NCBI RefSeq assembly: GCF_900176405.1
Contig: NZ_FWXJ01000002.1
Span: forward strand, 1-64,000
Source of the DNA: Polynucleobacter kasalickyi
GTDB taxonomy: Bacteria; Pseudomonadota; Gammaproteobacteria; Burkholderiales; Burkholderiaceae
DNA: 64,000 bases
Direction of reading: 5' to 3'
The stretch's first letter is position 1. Each line of letters starts with the position of its first letter. This document shows, one piece after another, positions 18,289 to 27,968 of this stretch. A model generated the notes under the pieces. The model saw only the letters and a list, made by a program, of their open reading frames with translations. It made no database searches and was not told the origin of the DNA. A program made the position numbers and the translations under genes.

Positions 18289-19242
18289 TTGAAAGCAGCT
18301 GTCATTATTGATAAAGAGCAAGCCCCAATTTACGCCGATTTTAAAGAACCTGAGCGAGAAATTGGTCATCAACTTGTGCGTGTACAAGCTTCCTCCATTA
18401 GTCAAATAACCAAAGCCAGAGCCTCAGCGGCTCACTATAGTTCTGATAATGAAGTTCCCTTTATTCCGGGGTTTGATGGGGTAGGAACCCTTGAGGATGG
18501 CTCCAGAGTTTATTTTTTACTCCCGCGTAATCCATTTGGGGCAATGGGTGAGTATTGCTCTGTGCCGCAAGAGCATTGTCTACGAATTCCTGATACCTTA
18601 AGTCCTGAAGTGGTAGCTGCGATGGCTATTCCTGGAATGTCGTCTTGGGCAGCACTGGTAGAACAAGCGCAAATGCGCACAGAAGATACCGTCTTGATTA
18701 ATGGCGCAAACGGCATATCAGGTCGACTGGCGATTCAAATTGCAAAATATTTAGGAGCAAAAAAAATCATCGCCACCGCAAGACGTGCTAGTACCTTTGA
18801 CGACTTGTATGCGCTTGGTGCTGATCACTGTATTTTGTTGTCAGAAAAGATGAATGAGATGGAAACTTCTTTTCAAGCTGAGTATCAAGAGGGGATTGAT
18901 ATTGTTCTAGATTATTTATGGGGGCCAAGCGCGCTTTGTCTAATTCATCTTGCCGCAAAAAATCGTCCATTAAGCAAAAAAATCCAATTTGTACAAATCG
19001 GTTCTATTGGTGGTGCAAGTATCCCATTCCCAGCTTCGGCACTGCGTTCTAGTGGTTTACGGTTAATGGGTAGCGGACTAGGTAGTCTTTCCATTGCGCA
19101 GATGTTGAATTCAGTCCTTCAAGTCTTAACCTACGCACCTGTAGCAGGATTCAATGTAAAGGTGCAAGCAACACCTGTTTCTGAGGTATCTCAAGCATGG
19201 AATACGACATCTTCTGAGACTAGAACAGTCCTTCTTGTTTGA
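18289..19242 (+). CDS. MDR-family quinone-oxidoreductase-like dehydrogenase
   Basis: 317 residues with TTG as the start codon (18289) and AAGGA eight bases upstream; the N-terminus MKAAVIIDK matches the usual start of the family. GroES-like N-terminal domain (PFIPGFDGVGTLEDG), then a Rossmann domain with INGANGISGRLAIQIAKYLGA, the nucleotide-binding AxGxxG variant. Zinc-binding residues are absent, as in quinone oxidoreductases. Expected to be NADPH-dependent. Confidence 0.85.
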   Translation: MKAAVIIDKEQAPIYADFKEPEREIGHQLVRVQASSISQITKARASAAHYSSDNEVPFIPGFDGVGTLEDGSRVYFLLPRNPFGAMGEYCSVPQEHCLRIPDTLSPEVVAAMAIPGMSSWAALVEQAQMRTEDTVLINGANGISGRLAIQIAKYLGAKKIIATARRASTFDDLYALGADHCILLSEKMNEMETSFQAEYQEGIDIVLDYLWGPSALCLIHLAAKNRPLSKKIQFVQIGSIGGASIPFPASALRSSGLRLMGSGLGSLSIAQMLNSVLQVLTYAPVAGFNVKVQATPVSEVSQAWNTTSSETRTVLLV

Positions 19243-19298
19243 ATTGTGATCGTTTTAGATAATGTAGTTCTTTAAGCTGAAACTTGAGTTTTCGGTGA

Positions 19299-19528
19299 AA
19301 TGAAGTTCCCATTTCTGATGAGAAAATTGTGCAACGGGTCGTTGCACAATTACCATGGGGTCACAACATAGAACTACCGAGCTCAAAACTTAAAAGTCAA
19401 GAAGAGTGGCTTTGGTATGCTCATGCCAATAAATTGGTATGATTTTTTGCCGCAGTAAAAATAATGTGATTGTAGAGTATGCACTTAGGGATTCTAATCG
19501 AGCGATAGGCGTTACTCGAACATCTTGA
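19299..19528 (+). pseudogene. Decayed DUF1016 (YhcG-like PDDEXK nuclease) gene remnant
   Basis: Two pieces of one family survive. Reading from 19299 gives a fragment with IVQRVVAQLPWGHNIEL and EEWLWYAHA, the conserved core of the DUF1016 N-terminal domain, ending at a stop at 19440. From 19448, in a shifted frame, RSKNNVIVEYALRDSNRAIG matches the C-terminal end of the nuclease domain, ending at 19526. The middle, including most of the catalytic region, is missing. So the gene suffered a large internal deletion plus frameshift. The perfect 11-bp inverted repeat at 19325-19351 lies within this coding relic. Confidence 0.7.
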
Positions 19529-19805
19529 AGCTGAAAAAACACGAGGTACTATGTAAATCTTGAATTTAGTGCTTTATGTTTTCACCTAGGGTTTAATAGG
19601 GGGGTAAATATAAATCCTATCTCTCCTATCGAAGGTTTAGCTAGCTGGGAGTGCGTCCAATTCTTAGACGAGAACAGTACTTCTGATTAGAAAGAATAGG
19701 CAAATTTATTTTAAACATTACAAAAAAATAAGTTTAACGCTAGTGGTTATTTGGGTAAATCTATGTTCGAATTTACTATTATTTGAAATGATGAGGTGAT
19801 CAAGC
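19529..19805. other. Spacer upstream of the formate-module transporter
   Basis: No gene is visible. It presumably holds the promoter of the transporter gene, whose ribosome-binding site is GAGGTGA before 19806. No operator is identified with confidence. Confidence 0.4.
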
Positions 19806-21425
19806 ATGTTTGATATGTTAGCAAAAGAAAACACTATCGCTGGTAAAGGGTTTAATCGTTGGTTAGTACCACCGGCAGCACTAGCCATCCATTTATGTAT
19901 TGGCATGGCTTACGGTTTTTCCGTATTTTGGTTACCTTTATCTAAAGCACTTGGTGTTACTGAGCCTATCAAATGTGGTCCAGAAATTGGATTTTTTCAG
20001 GAACTATTCGTTACTAACTGCGATTGGAAAGTCTCTACTTTGGGTTGGATGTATACCCTGTTTTTCGTATTTTTAGGTTCTTCTGCTGCGATTTGGGGTG
20101 GTTGGTTGGAACGTTCCGGTCCACGTAAAGCTGGCGTGGTGGCTGCTTTTTGTTGGTGTGGCGGCATGCTGTTTTCAGCACTTGGTATTTATACCCACCA
20201 GTTTTGGATGATGCTACTTGGTTCCGGTGTGATTGGTGGCATTGGTCTAGGTCTTGGCTATATTTCTCCTGTTTCAACTTTAATTAAATGGTTCCCCGAC
20301 CGTCGTGGCATGGCAACTGGGATGGCAATTATGGGCTTTGGCGGTGGTGCCATGATTGGCTCACCTTTAGCGGCACTCTTGATGAAGCATTTCGCCACGC
20401 CCACTGATGTCGGCGTAGTGCCAACTTTTATTGTGATGGCCCTAGGTTACTTTGTATTTATGATGGCTGGCGCCTTTGGTTACCGAGTACCAACCACGGG
20501 CTGGAAACCTGAGGGTTGGACTGCCCCTGCAGTGGTGGAAGCAAATGCCATGATTACCAAAAAACATGTGCATGTAAAGAATGCTTTTAAGATTCCACAA
20601 TTTTGGTTAGTTTGGGTTGTCTTGTGTATGAATGTTTCAGCAGGGATTGGTGTGATTGGGATGGCTTCCCCCATGCTGCAAGAGATTTTTGGTGGGTCGT
20701 TAATTGGAGTGTCAGGAGCACTGACTGCAGAAAATAAAACAGCCATTGCCGGAATCGCAGCTGGCTTTGCTGCGCTGTTGAGTTTGTTTAATATTGGAGG
20801 CCGCTTTTTCTGGGCAAGTATCTCGGATAAATTAGGTCGTCGTTTAACTTATACGATCTTTTTTATCTTAGGTGGGATCTGTTACTTTAGTATTCCTTCG
20901 AGCGCCTTGAGTCACAACATCTTTTTATTCGTAACAGCTGTTTGTATCATTTTAAGTATGTATGGTGGTGGTTTTGCGACAGTACCTGCCTATCTCGCTG
21001 ATTTATTTGGTACACAAATGGTTGGTGCGATTCATGGTCGTTTATTAACGGCTTGGGCAACTGCAGGGATTTTAGGCCCAGTGGTCGTGAACTACATGCG
21101 GGATTATCAATTAAGTATTGGTATTCCAAAAGATCAGGTTTATAACCAAACGATGTATATCTTAGTTGGGATGTTAGCCATCGGTTTAATTGCAAATCTG
21201 CTGATCAAGCCAGTGGCTGATAAATGGTTTATGAGCGAGGCTGAACTAGCAGAAGAAAAGCGCTTAGCTCACGAAAAATCTGAAAAATCTGTACTCGAAA
21301 ATAATTCGGGTGAAACATCTTCTAGCTCAACACTCGTCGTTGTTTTAGCTTGGACGGCGATTGGTATTCCTTTAGCGTGGGGAACTTATAAAACGATTGT
21401 TACGGTTGGCAAATTTTTTAATTAA
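19806..21425 (+). CDS. MFS transporter of the oxalate/formate antiporter (OFA) family
   Basis: 539 residues, twelve-helix MFS protein. The OFA pattern is clear: CIGMAYGFSVFWLPLSKALG at TM1, WMYTLFFVFLGSSAAIWGG, the GPRKAG loop, GLGLGYISPVSTLIKWFPDRRG with the conserved DRRG, and SDKLGRR in the second half. A longer than usual insert after TM1 contains two Cys residues. OFA members exchange oxalate, formate, lactate or similar monocarboxylates. The gene directly precedes formate dehydrogenase genes, so formate uptake or oxalate/formate exchange is a reasonable inference. No oxalyl-CoA decarboxylase is in the window. Confidence 0.87.
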   Translation: MFDMLAKENTIAGKGFNRWLVPPAALAIHLCIGMAYGFSVFWLPLSKALGVTEPIKCGPEIGFFQELFVTNCDWKVSTLGWMYTLFFVFLGSSAAIWGGWLERSGPRKAGVVAAFCWCGGMLFSALGIYTHQFWMMLLGSGVIGGIGLGLGYISPVSTLIKWFPDRRGMATGMAIMGFGGGAMIGSPLAALLMKHFATPTDVGVVPTFIVMALGYFVFMMAGAFGYRVPTTGWKPEGWTAPAVVEANAMITKKHVHVKNAFKIPQFWLVWVVLCMNVSAGIGVIGMASPMLQEIFGGSLIGVSGALTAENKTAIAGIAAGFAALLSLFNIGGRFFWASISDKLGRRLTYTIFFILGGICYFSIPSSALSHNIFLFVTAVCIILSMYGGGFATVPAYLADLFGTQMVGAIHGRLLTAWATAGILGPVVVNYMRDYQLSIGIPKDQVYNQTMYILVGMLAIGLIANLLIKPVADKWFMSEAELAEEKRLAHEKSEKSVLENNSGETSSSSTLVVVLAWTAIGIPLAWGTYKTIVTVGKFFN

Positions 21426-21507
21426 TGTCAAAACAAGAACTTTTAAAGACTGTTAGAATTTTCCAAATATTTAACTATGATGGTCAACTTTTAGGATCTG
21501 AACTCGA

Positions 21508-23280
21508 ATGAATCAAGTTGCAATTGGTACTGTAGAAGATTTTAAAAATCAACTGCGTAAGAAAACTCAAATGAAAGGTCGTAAAGCTGACGACCTTTCT
21601 TTGCGAGAAGTTGAAAGCCTCGTTGGTGAAGGGGTCCTGCGCAGAGATCTGTTAATAGAAAATCTTCACCGTTTAAATGACGCGTTCAATGGTTTGCCTG
21701 AGCGTCACTTAGTTGCGTTGGCACAGCTCATGAAAATCTCGATGGCCGAAGTATATGAAGTGGCCACTTTTTACCATCACTTCGAAGTATTGAGAGACGG
21801 CGTTGAAAACCCTGAAATGACGATTCGGGTCTGCAATAGTGTTTCCTGTGAAATGGCTGGTGCCAATGATTTACTGGAGCGCTTGCCACAGATTCTCAGT
21901 CGTCCTGATGTGCGAGTAGTCCCGGTGCCTTGTATCGGTCGATGTGAACAAGCCCCGGCAGTGGTGATTCATCAACATCCAGTCCCTTTAGCCAATGTCG
22001 ATCAAGTGAGCTCTTTGGTTGAGATGCAAAAAATATCGCATCCAAAAGCAAAGGATGCCAAATTCTTTAATCCCTTAGATGTGGTAGAAAAAAGTGTTAC
22101 GAAGATTCATGAACTTGAGGTTTCACCTGAATACTGTGGTTATGCAACTTATCAAGAGCATGGTGGCTATCAACTACTACAAGCGGTGGTTGCTGGCCAG
22201 GTAGCGCTAGAAACCGTATTAAAAAACATGGAAGATTCTGGCCTCCGCGGTCTTGGCGGAGCAGGTTTTCCGGCTGGTCGTAAGTGGCGGATCGTGCGTG
22301 ATCAACCCGCACCCCGACTCATGGCCGTCAATATCGATGAAGGTGAACCTGGGACCTTTAAAGACCGTACCTATCTAGAGCGCGACCCTCACCGGTTTTT
22401 AGAAGGGATGCTGATTGCTGCGCATGTTGTAGGGATAAATGCTTGCTATATTTACTTGCGCGATGAGTACCATGGTTGTCGTGAGATTCTAGAAATCGAA
22501 CTAGCTAAATTAAAGGCTAGTCCACCATGTGAATTACCACTGATTGAACTTCGGCGTGGCGCTGGTGCCTATATTTGTGGTGAAGAATCGGCCATGATCG
22601 AAAGTATCGAGGGTAAACGTGGGGAGCCAAGAATGCGTCCACCTTATATTGCTCAGATTGGGCTATTTGGACGTCCTACCTTAGAACATAATTTTGAAAC
22701 CTTGTATTGGGTACGAGACATCAATGAGCAAGGCCCTAGCTGGTTCAGTGGTTTTGGTCGCAATGGCCGTCAAGGTCTGAGAAGCTTTAGTGTTAGTGGC
22801 AGAGTCAAACTACCTGGAGTCAAACTGGCTCCAGCAGGGATTACTGTGCAAGAGTTGATTGATGAGTATGCCGGTGGTATGCAAGAGGGTCATACTTTTT
22901 ATGCTTATCTACCAGGCGGAGCTTCCGGTGGTATTTTGCCAGCCTCATTGAATCAAATTCCGCTAGATTTTGATACTCTTCAGCCGTATGGTTGTTTTAT
23001 TGGCTCAGCAGCAGTGATGATTTTGAGTGAGGCCGATCAGGCGAAAGGCGCGGCCCTGAATGTAATGCGTTTTTTTGAGCATGAGAGTTGTGGACAATGT
23101 ACTCCTTGCCGAGTCGGCACCTCTAAAGCAGCTACTTTGATGGCTTCTACCACTTGGGATCATGCCACTTTAGATGACTTATCGAATGTGATGATAGATG
23201 CCTCGATTTGTGGGCTTGGCCAAGCCGCACCGAATTCGATTCGTTGTGTGCAGAAATACTTCCCACAGGAGATTGTGTAA
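21508..23280 (+). CDS. NAD-dependent formate dehydrogenase, fused gamma-beta subunit (NuoE-NuoF type)
   Basis: 590 residues. Residues ~1-165 are NuoE/FdsG-like with the four [2Fe-2S] cysteines in CNSVSCEM and CIGRCEQ. Residues ~200-590 are NuoF/FdsB-like: FMN/NADH site GLRGLGGAGFPAGRKW, GAGAYICGEESA, and the [4Fe-4S] ligands SCGQCTPCR plus CGLG. In Cupriavidus-type enzymes FdsG and FdsB are separate; here they are one chain. It passes electrons from the molybdenum subunit to NAD. The stop overlaps the next ATG by one base (TAATG). Confidence 0.92.
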   Translation: MNQVAIGTVEDFKNQLRKKTQMKGRKADDLSLREVESLVGEGVLRRDLLIENLHRLNDAFNGLPERHLVALAQLMKISMAEVYEVATFYHHFEVLRDGVENPEMTIRVCNSVSCEMAGANDLLERLPQILSRPDVRVVPVPCIGRCEQAPAVVIHQHPVPLANVDQVSSLVEMQKISHPKAKDAKFFNPLDVVEKSVTKIHELEVSPEYCGYATYQEHGGYQLLQAVVAGQVALETVLKNMEDSGLRGLGGAGFPAGRKWRIVRDQPAPRLMAVNIDEGEPGTFKDRTYLERDPHRFLEGMLIAAHVVGINACYIYLRDEYHGCREILEIELAKLKASPPCELPLIELRRGAGAYICGEESAMIESIEGKRGEPRMRPPYIAQIGLFGRPTLEHNFETLYWVRDINEQGPSWFSGFGRNGRQGLRSFSVSGRVKLPGVKLAPAGITVQELIDEYAGGMQEGHTFYAYLPGGASGGILPASLNQIPLDFDTLQPYGCFIGSAAVMILSEADQAKGAALNVMRFFEHESCGQCTPCRVGTSKAATLMASTTWDHATLDDLSNVMIDASICGLGQAAPNSIRCVQKYFPQEIV

Positions 23281-26147
23281 TGAACGCACCGAATAGTAAG
23301 TCGAATCTGGTGATTGAGGAAGTTGAATTGGAGTTAAATGGTCAAGCTATTAAAGGCTGGAGTGGTGAAACCATTTTGCAAGCAGCCAAAAGGCATGGCG
23401 TAGAGATTCCGCATTTATGTTTTAAGGAAGGCTATCGTCCGGATGGTAATTGCCGAGCTTGCGTAGTTGAAATCAAAGGTGAGAGAACTTTAGCGCCTAG
23501 TTGTTGTCGTCATGTCACAGCGAACATGGTGGTGTCCTCTGATAGCGAGCGGGCTACGAAGAGTCAAAAGATGGTTCTTGAGTTACTACTATCTGATCTG
23601 CCAAAAGATGGCTTTAAATGGATGGAGGGGCAGGAAGACGCACCGCACGGTGAACTCTCCGACTGGGCAAATCGACTACAAGTCACCGTCCGACCGGAAT
23701 TAGAATCTTTAAAGCGTCCCAGTATCCCCTCAGATGCGAGTCATCCCGCAATGCTGGTCAATTTAGATGCGTGTATTCAGTGTAATCGTTGTGTGCGAGC
23801 CTGCCGTGAAGAACAGGTCAATGATGTGATTGGTTATGCGATGCGCGGAGCCCACAGTGAAATTGTGTTTGATTTAGATGTTGCAATGGGCGACAGTACG
23901 TGCGTAGCTTGCGGTGAATGTGTCCAGGCTTGCCCAACGGGTGCCCTAATGCCTAAAACCCTCGTAGGTAATCAAGTGGTGGATCGTGAGGTGGATTCGG
24001 TCTGCCCATTCTGCGGGGTTGGTTGTTTACTCACTTATCAAGTCAAAGATGAAAAAATTGTGAGTGTCACTGGTCGAGATGGCCCTGCTAACCACAATCG
24101 TTTATGTGTCAAAGGTCGTTTTGGTTTTGATTATGTGGAGCATGCACAGCGTTTGACCAAGCCCTTAATCCGCAAAGCCGGAGTACCGAAAGACAGTCAT
24201 GAAATATCAAAACCGGGTCATTGGAGTGAGGTGTTTCGGGAGGCTAGTTGGGAAGAAGCACTGATGCTTGCCGCCGGAAAATTAAGTAGTTTAAAAGCGC
24301 AATATGGCAACAAAGTACTAGCTGGCTTTGGCTCCGCCAAAGGCACCAATGAAGAAGCTTATCTTTTCCAAAAGTTAGTACGCATCGGTTTTGGGAGTAA
24401 TAACGTAGACCACTGTACGCGCTTGTGTCATGCATCGAGTGTGGCCGCTTTACTCGAAGGAGTCGGGTCAGGTGCTGTGAGTAACCAAGTCAATGATGTC
24501 GAACACGCTGGTCTGATTATTGTGATTGGCTCCAACCCTACCGCGAATCATCCCGTTGCAGCGACTTGGATGAAAAACGCCGCCAAGAATGGCACCAAAA
24601 TTGTTTTAATGGATCCGCGGATTACCGATATCGGGAAGTACGCTTGGCGGACCATGCAATTTAAACCCGATACCGATGTCGCACTCTTAAATGCCATGCT
24701 CTTCACCATCGTGGAAGAAGGTTTAGTGGATCAAGAATTTATTGAGAAACGAGCGAGTAATTTTGAAGCTTTGCGTGAAAATGTTAAAAATTACTCCCCT
24801 GAAAAAATGGCATTGATTTGTGGTGTATCTGCATCAGTCATTCGAGAAGTTGCCCGTGCTTATGCGACTTCAAAAGCCTCCATGATTTTATGGGGCATGG
24901 GTGTGAGTCAGCACGTGCATGGCACCGATAATGCCCGCTGCTTGATTGCACTAGCGAGCGTGACAGGGCAGGTGGGTAAACCAGGTTCTGGCTTACATCC
25001 TCTGCGGGGTCAAAATAATGTGCAGGGTGCCAGTGATGCAGGCTTAATCCCGATGATGTTCCCTAATTACCAACGGGTAACGGATGATAGCGCCAGAGCG
25101 TGGTTTGAAAACTTCTGGGCAAGCCCTCTCGATAAAGATCCTGGTTATACCGTCGTAGAAATCATGCATCAGATTTTGGCAGATGATAGCGATCCGCATA
25201 AAATTCGGGGCATGTACATCATGGGTGAAAATCCGGCGATGAGTGATCCTGATTTGAATCATGCACGTCATGCCTTAGCTTCACTCGAACATTTAGTGGT
25301 CCAAGATATCTTCATGACGGAGACAGCGTGGCTCGCCGATGTGGTGTTGCCGGCGAGTGCTTGGCCTGAAAAAACCGGGACTGCATCTAATACAGACCGG
25401 ATGGTACAAATGGGGCGGCGCGCTTTAAACCCGCCTGGAGATGCCAAACCTGACTTATGGATTATTCAGCAAATTGCACAACGCATGGGGCTCAATTGGA
25501 ATTATGCAGGAGCAGAGAGTGGCGTGGCAGCAGTCTATGAAGAAATGCGCCAAGCGATGCATACGGTGATTAGCGGGATTTCTTGGGAACGTTTAGAACT
25601 CGAGTCGAGCGTGACTTATCCATGTTTAACGGCGGATGATCCTGGTCAACCAACGGTATTTATTGAACACTTTGACACTAAAGATGGGCGTGTTCATCTC
25701 GTGCCCGCTGATATTGTTCCGGCGCATGAACGTCCTGACGAGGAGTTTCCTTTTGTGTTGATTACCGGTCGACAATTAGAACATTGGCATACGGGGAGTA
25801 TGACGCGTCGCGCAACGGTATTAGATGCGATTGAACCGATTGCAACGGTATCGATGCATGGCGAGGACATTGCCAAACTGGGGATTGAAGCGGGTGCGGT
25901 GGTGACCGTCCAGTCTAGGCGTGGCGAGGTGGCAATTCATGTGCGGCGAGATGATGGTACACCGGTTGGGGCGATTTTTATACCATTTGCATACTATGAA
26001 GCGGCAGCTAATTTAATGACCAACGCTGCCTTAGACCCTTTTGGCAAAATTCCGGAGTTTAAGTATTGTGCTGTGCGTGTAATAGTAGGTGGAGATATAT
26101 TCAAAAAGCCTGGCTATGACACAAATAAATCAGTCTTTCATTTCTAG
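23280..26147 (+). CDS. fdsA: Formate dehydrogenase alpha subunit, molybdopterin type
   Basis: 955 residues from the ATG at 23280 within the upstream stop; the frame extends back to 23208, but that part overlaps the previous gene. Order of domains: plant-type [2Fe-2S] (CFKEGYRPDGNCRAC), His/Cys cluster segment, two [4Fe-4S] ferredoxin motifs (CIQCNRCVRAC, CVACGECVQAC), the molybdopterin N-terminal [4Fe-4S] motif CPFCGVGC with later CVKGR, then the bis-MGD domains. The molybdenum ligand is Cys (HCTRLCHASS), not selenocysteine. C-terminal cofactor-binding motif TGRQLEHWHTGSMTRR. It oxidises formate to CO2 in the cytoplasm. FdsC/FdhD-type maturation and FdsD genes are not found nearby. Confidence 0.95.
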   Translation: MNAPNSKSNLVIEEVELELNGQAIKGWSGETILQAAKRHGVEIPHLCFKEGYRPDGNCRACVVEIKGERTLAPSCCRHVTANMVVSSDSERATKSQKMVLELLLSDLPKDGFKWMEGQEDAPHGELSDWANRLQVTVRPELESLKRPSIPSDASHPAMLVNLDACIQCNRCVRACREEQVNDVIGYAMRGAHSEIVFDLDVAMGDSTCVACGECVQACPTGALMPKTLVGNQVVDREVDSVCPFCGVGCLLTYQVKDEKIVSVTGRDGPANHNRLCVKGRFGFDYVEHAQRLTKPLIRKAGVPKDSHEISKPGHWSEVFREASWEEALMLAAGKLSSLKAQYGNKVLAGFGSAKGTNEEAYLFQKLVRIGFGSNNVDHCTRLCHASSVAALLEGVGSGAVSNQVNDVEHAGLIIVIGSNPTANHPVAATWMKNAAKNGTKIVLMDPRITDIGKYAWRTMQFKPDTDVALLNAMLFTIVEEGLVDQEFIEKRASNFEALRENVKNYSPEKMALICGVSASVIREVARAYATSKASMILWGMGVSQHVHGTDNARCLIALASVTGQVGKPGSGLHPLRGQNNVQGASDAGLIPMMFPNYQRVTDDSARAWFENFWASPLDKDPGYTVVEIMHQILADDSDPHKIRGMYIMGENPAMSDPDLNHARHALASLEHLVVQDIFMTETAWLADVVLPASAWPEKTGTASNTDRMVQMGRRALNPPGDAKPDLWIIQQIAQRMGLNWNYAGAESGVAAVYEEMRQAMHTVISGISWERLELESSVTYPCLTADDPGQPTVFIEHFDTKDGRVHLVPADIVPAHERPDEEFPFVLITGRQLEHWHTGSMTRRATVLDAIEPIATVSMHGEDIAKLGIEAGAVVTVQSRRGEVAIHVRRDDGTPVGAIFIPFAYYEAAANLMTNAALDPFGKIPEFKYCAVRVIVGGDIFKKPGYDTNKSVFHF

Positions 26148-26568
26148 TAAGCTAGCACTTTATTTCGCAAGCTAGGCAGTGACGCTTCTATCTAGCTGAT
26201 GCCAGCTTCCTTGCTGTGCCCCAAAATAGTTACCTAGCGTTGATTTGGTGCATTGGGGGTGTTTGCAACCACATGCCTTGTTTTATATTGAAATCAAGGG
26301 GTATAAGCGTTCAGCTCGATCAACTACCTTGTTGACGAGTAGGAAATTGCCACCGACAGTAACTGCCTTTTATGAGACGGTTGGGTTGGTGTGCATGTAA
26401 TCAATCCAAGTCTTGTAATGGCGTTCTCAGATCAATTGACGTTCAGGGAGTCCAATGCCTTTGCTATTAATCAAAAGTAAGAGCTGGATACAAGCCGACG
26501 AAACCTTAGGCTCTGCGGGGTTAGTACTGGCGTTGATGGATGATCTTCACTCTTACTGAAAGCGATGC
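26148..26568. other. 421-bp spacer, no recognisable gene
   Basis: All three forward frames are broken by stops; a 34-codon frame (ATG 26456 to a stop just before 26569) has no recognised relative. It sits where an fdsC or fdsD gene could have been, but no similarity to either is seen. No good terminator hairpin after the formate dehydrogenase gene. Confidence 0.45.
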
Positions 26569-27939
26569 ATGTCAACTATTCTTATTCAGCAAGCGAGCGC
26601 TGTTTTAACCGGTAATGATCTTACTGCTGGCGCGTTAACTAATATTGATATTCTGATTCAAGATGACAAAATTGCCCAGATGGGGCAAATCGCATCCGGT
26701 CCAGACATGACAATCATCGATGGGCGGGGCAGTGTGGTCTATCCTGGCTTCGTCAATACCCATCATCATTTGTTTCAATCCATGTTAAAAGGGGTGCCAG
26801 AAGGCTTAAATGTCCCTCTGTTCGAATGGTTACAGGCAGTGCCTTATCGCTATGGACCGTATTTTGATGAAGAAACCATTGAGGTCTCAGCAACGATTGG
26901 GATGGTAGAACTTTTATTATCTGGTTGCACGACGGTCGCGGACCATCATTATTTATATGGCCAAGGGGTGCACTTTGATCCGAGCGAAATCCTGTTTCAT
27001 GTCGCAGAAAAATTAGGGATGCGGTTTGTCTTACTAAGGGGTGGTGCTACGGTATCAAGAACCTTTGCGACCTCTGAGCGTCTGCCGATGCCGACCGAGT
27101 CGATGGATGAATTTTTAAGTTCGATCACGCAAACCACCCAAAAATATCATGACCCAGGTCCTGCTGCATTTCGTAAAGTGGTACTTGCCCCTTCAACGCC
27201 GTTTTATTCATGCACGCCTTCCGAGTTAAAACTAATGGCTCAGGAGGCCCGTCACTTAGGTATCCGTTTACATACCCATCTTTCAGAAACAGTGAACTAT
27301 GTTGACTATGCACGAGATGTTTTCAATGATTATCCCGTGCACTGGTGTGCGAAGCATGATTGGATTGGTCCCGATGTCAGTTTTGCCCATATGGTGCATC
27401 TGAACGACGCTGAAATTGCCTTATGTGGTCAGACCAAAACTGCGATTGCGCATTGCCCCCAAAGTAATGGGCGGCTGGGTAGCGGTATCGCCCCCTTGTT
27501 AAAGCTCATGTCAGCGGGTGCTACGGTCGGTATTGGCGTTGACGGCGCTGCTTCCAACGAGGCGGCAGATATGATTTCGGAATTACACGCAGCTTGGCTC
27601 ATTCATCGCAGTATCCATGGTGCTGGGTCCCTCTCCGTGGAGACCTTAGTGCAGTGTGCTAGCGCCAATGGGGCAAAAATTCTTGGCTTAGATCAGGTTG
27701 GCGTATTAAAGCCTGGGATGCAAGCAGATTTAGTAATGTATCAAATCGACCACCCTAGGTATTTAGGCAACCACGATCCTGCAACGGCCATTATTACTGC
27801 GGGTGGTGCCCCCCAGATTCAGCATGCCTTTGTGGCAGGAAAAGAAGTGGTACGCGATGGTGTAATCCCCGGCCTCGATCTCGAGCGTTTGGTGGCACAG
27901 TCAAATGCCATCCTCAAAAAACTAAAGAAGCACTATTAA
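26569..27939 (+). CDS. Cytosine-deaminase-like amidohydrolase (8-oxoguanine deaminase/TrzN type)
   Basis: 456 residues. Amidohydrolase superfamily, ATZ/TRZ branch: FVNTHHHLFQ is the metal HxH, with later metal or substrate residues in HTHLSET, FAHMVHL and the catalytic Asp in GIGVDGAASNE. Family members hydrolytically deaminate purines, pterins or triazines. The long RYGPYFDEE segment and HLFQSMLKG match 8-oxoguanine deaminase-like enzymes, but the substrate is not certain. It starts a likely operon with a quinone oxidoreductase and a Rieske oxygenase. Confidence 0.85.
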   Translation: MSTILIQQASAVLTGNDLTAGALTNIDILIQDDKIAQMGQIASGPDMTIIDGRGSVVYPGFVNTHHHLFQSMLKGVPEGLNVPLFEWLQAVPYRYGPYFDEETIEVSATIGMVELLLSGCTTVADHHYLYGQGVHFDPSEILFHVAEKLGMRFVLLRGGATVSRTFATSERLPMPTESMDEFLSSITQTTQKYHDPGPAAFRKVVLAPSTPFYSCTPSELKLMAQEARHLGIRLHTHLSETVNYVDYARDVFNDYPVHWCAKHDWIGPDVSFAHMVHLNDAEIALCGQTKTAIAHCPQSNGRLGSGIAPLLKLMSAGATVGIGVDGAASNEAADMISELHAAWLIHRSIHGAGSLSVETLVQCASANGAKILGLDQVGVLKPGMQADLVMYQIDHPRYLGNHDPATAIITAGGAPQIQHAFVAGKEVVRDGVIPGLDLERLVAQSNAILKKLKKHY

Positions 27940-27968
27940 ATGCCAGAGCAAACATTGAGGACTCGCCG

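Noticed and set aside
19325..19351. Perfect 11-bp inverted repeat taken at first for a terminator or operator
   Set aside because: It lies inside the DUF1016 relic and encodes the family-typical IVQRVVAQL; no T-run follows.
26456..26560. 34-codon frame before the amidohydrolase gene as a possible FdsD
   Set aside because: Too short and without similarity to FdsD-type proteins.
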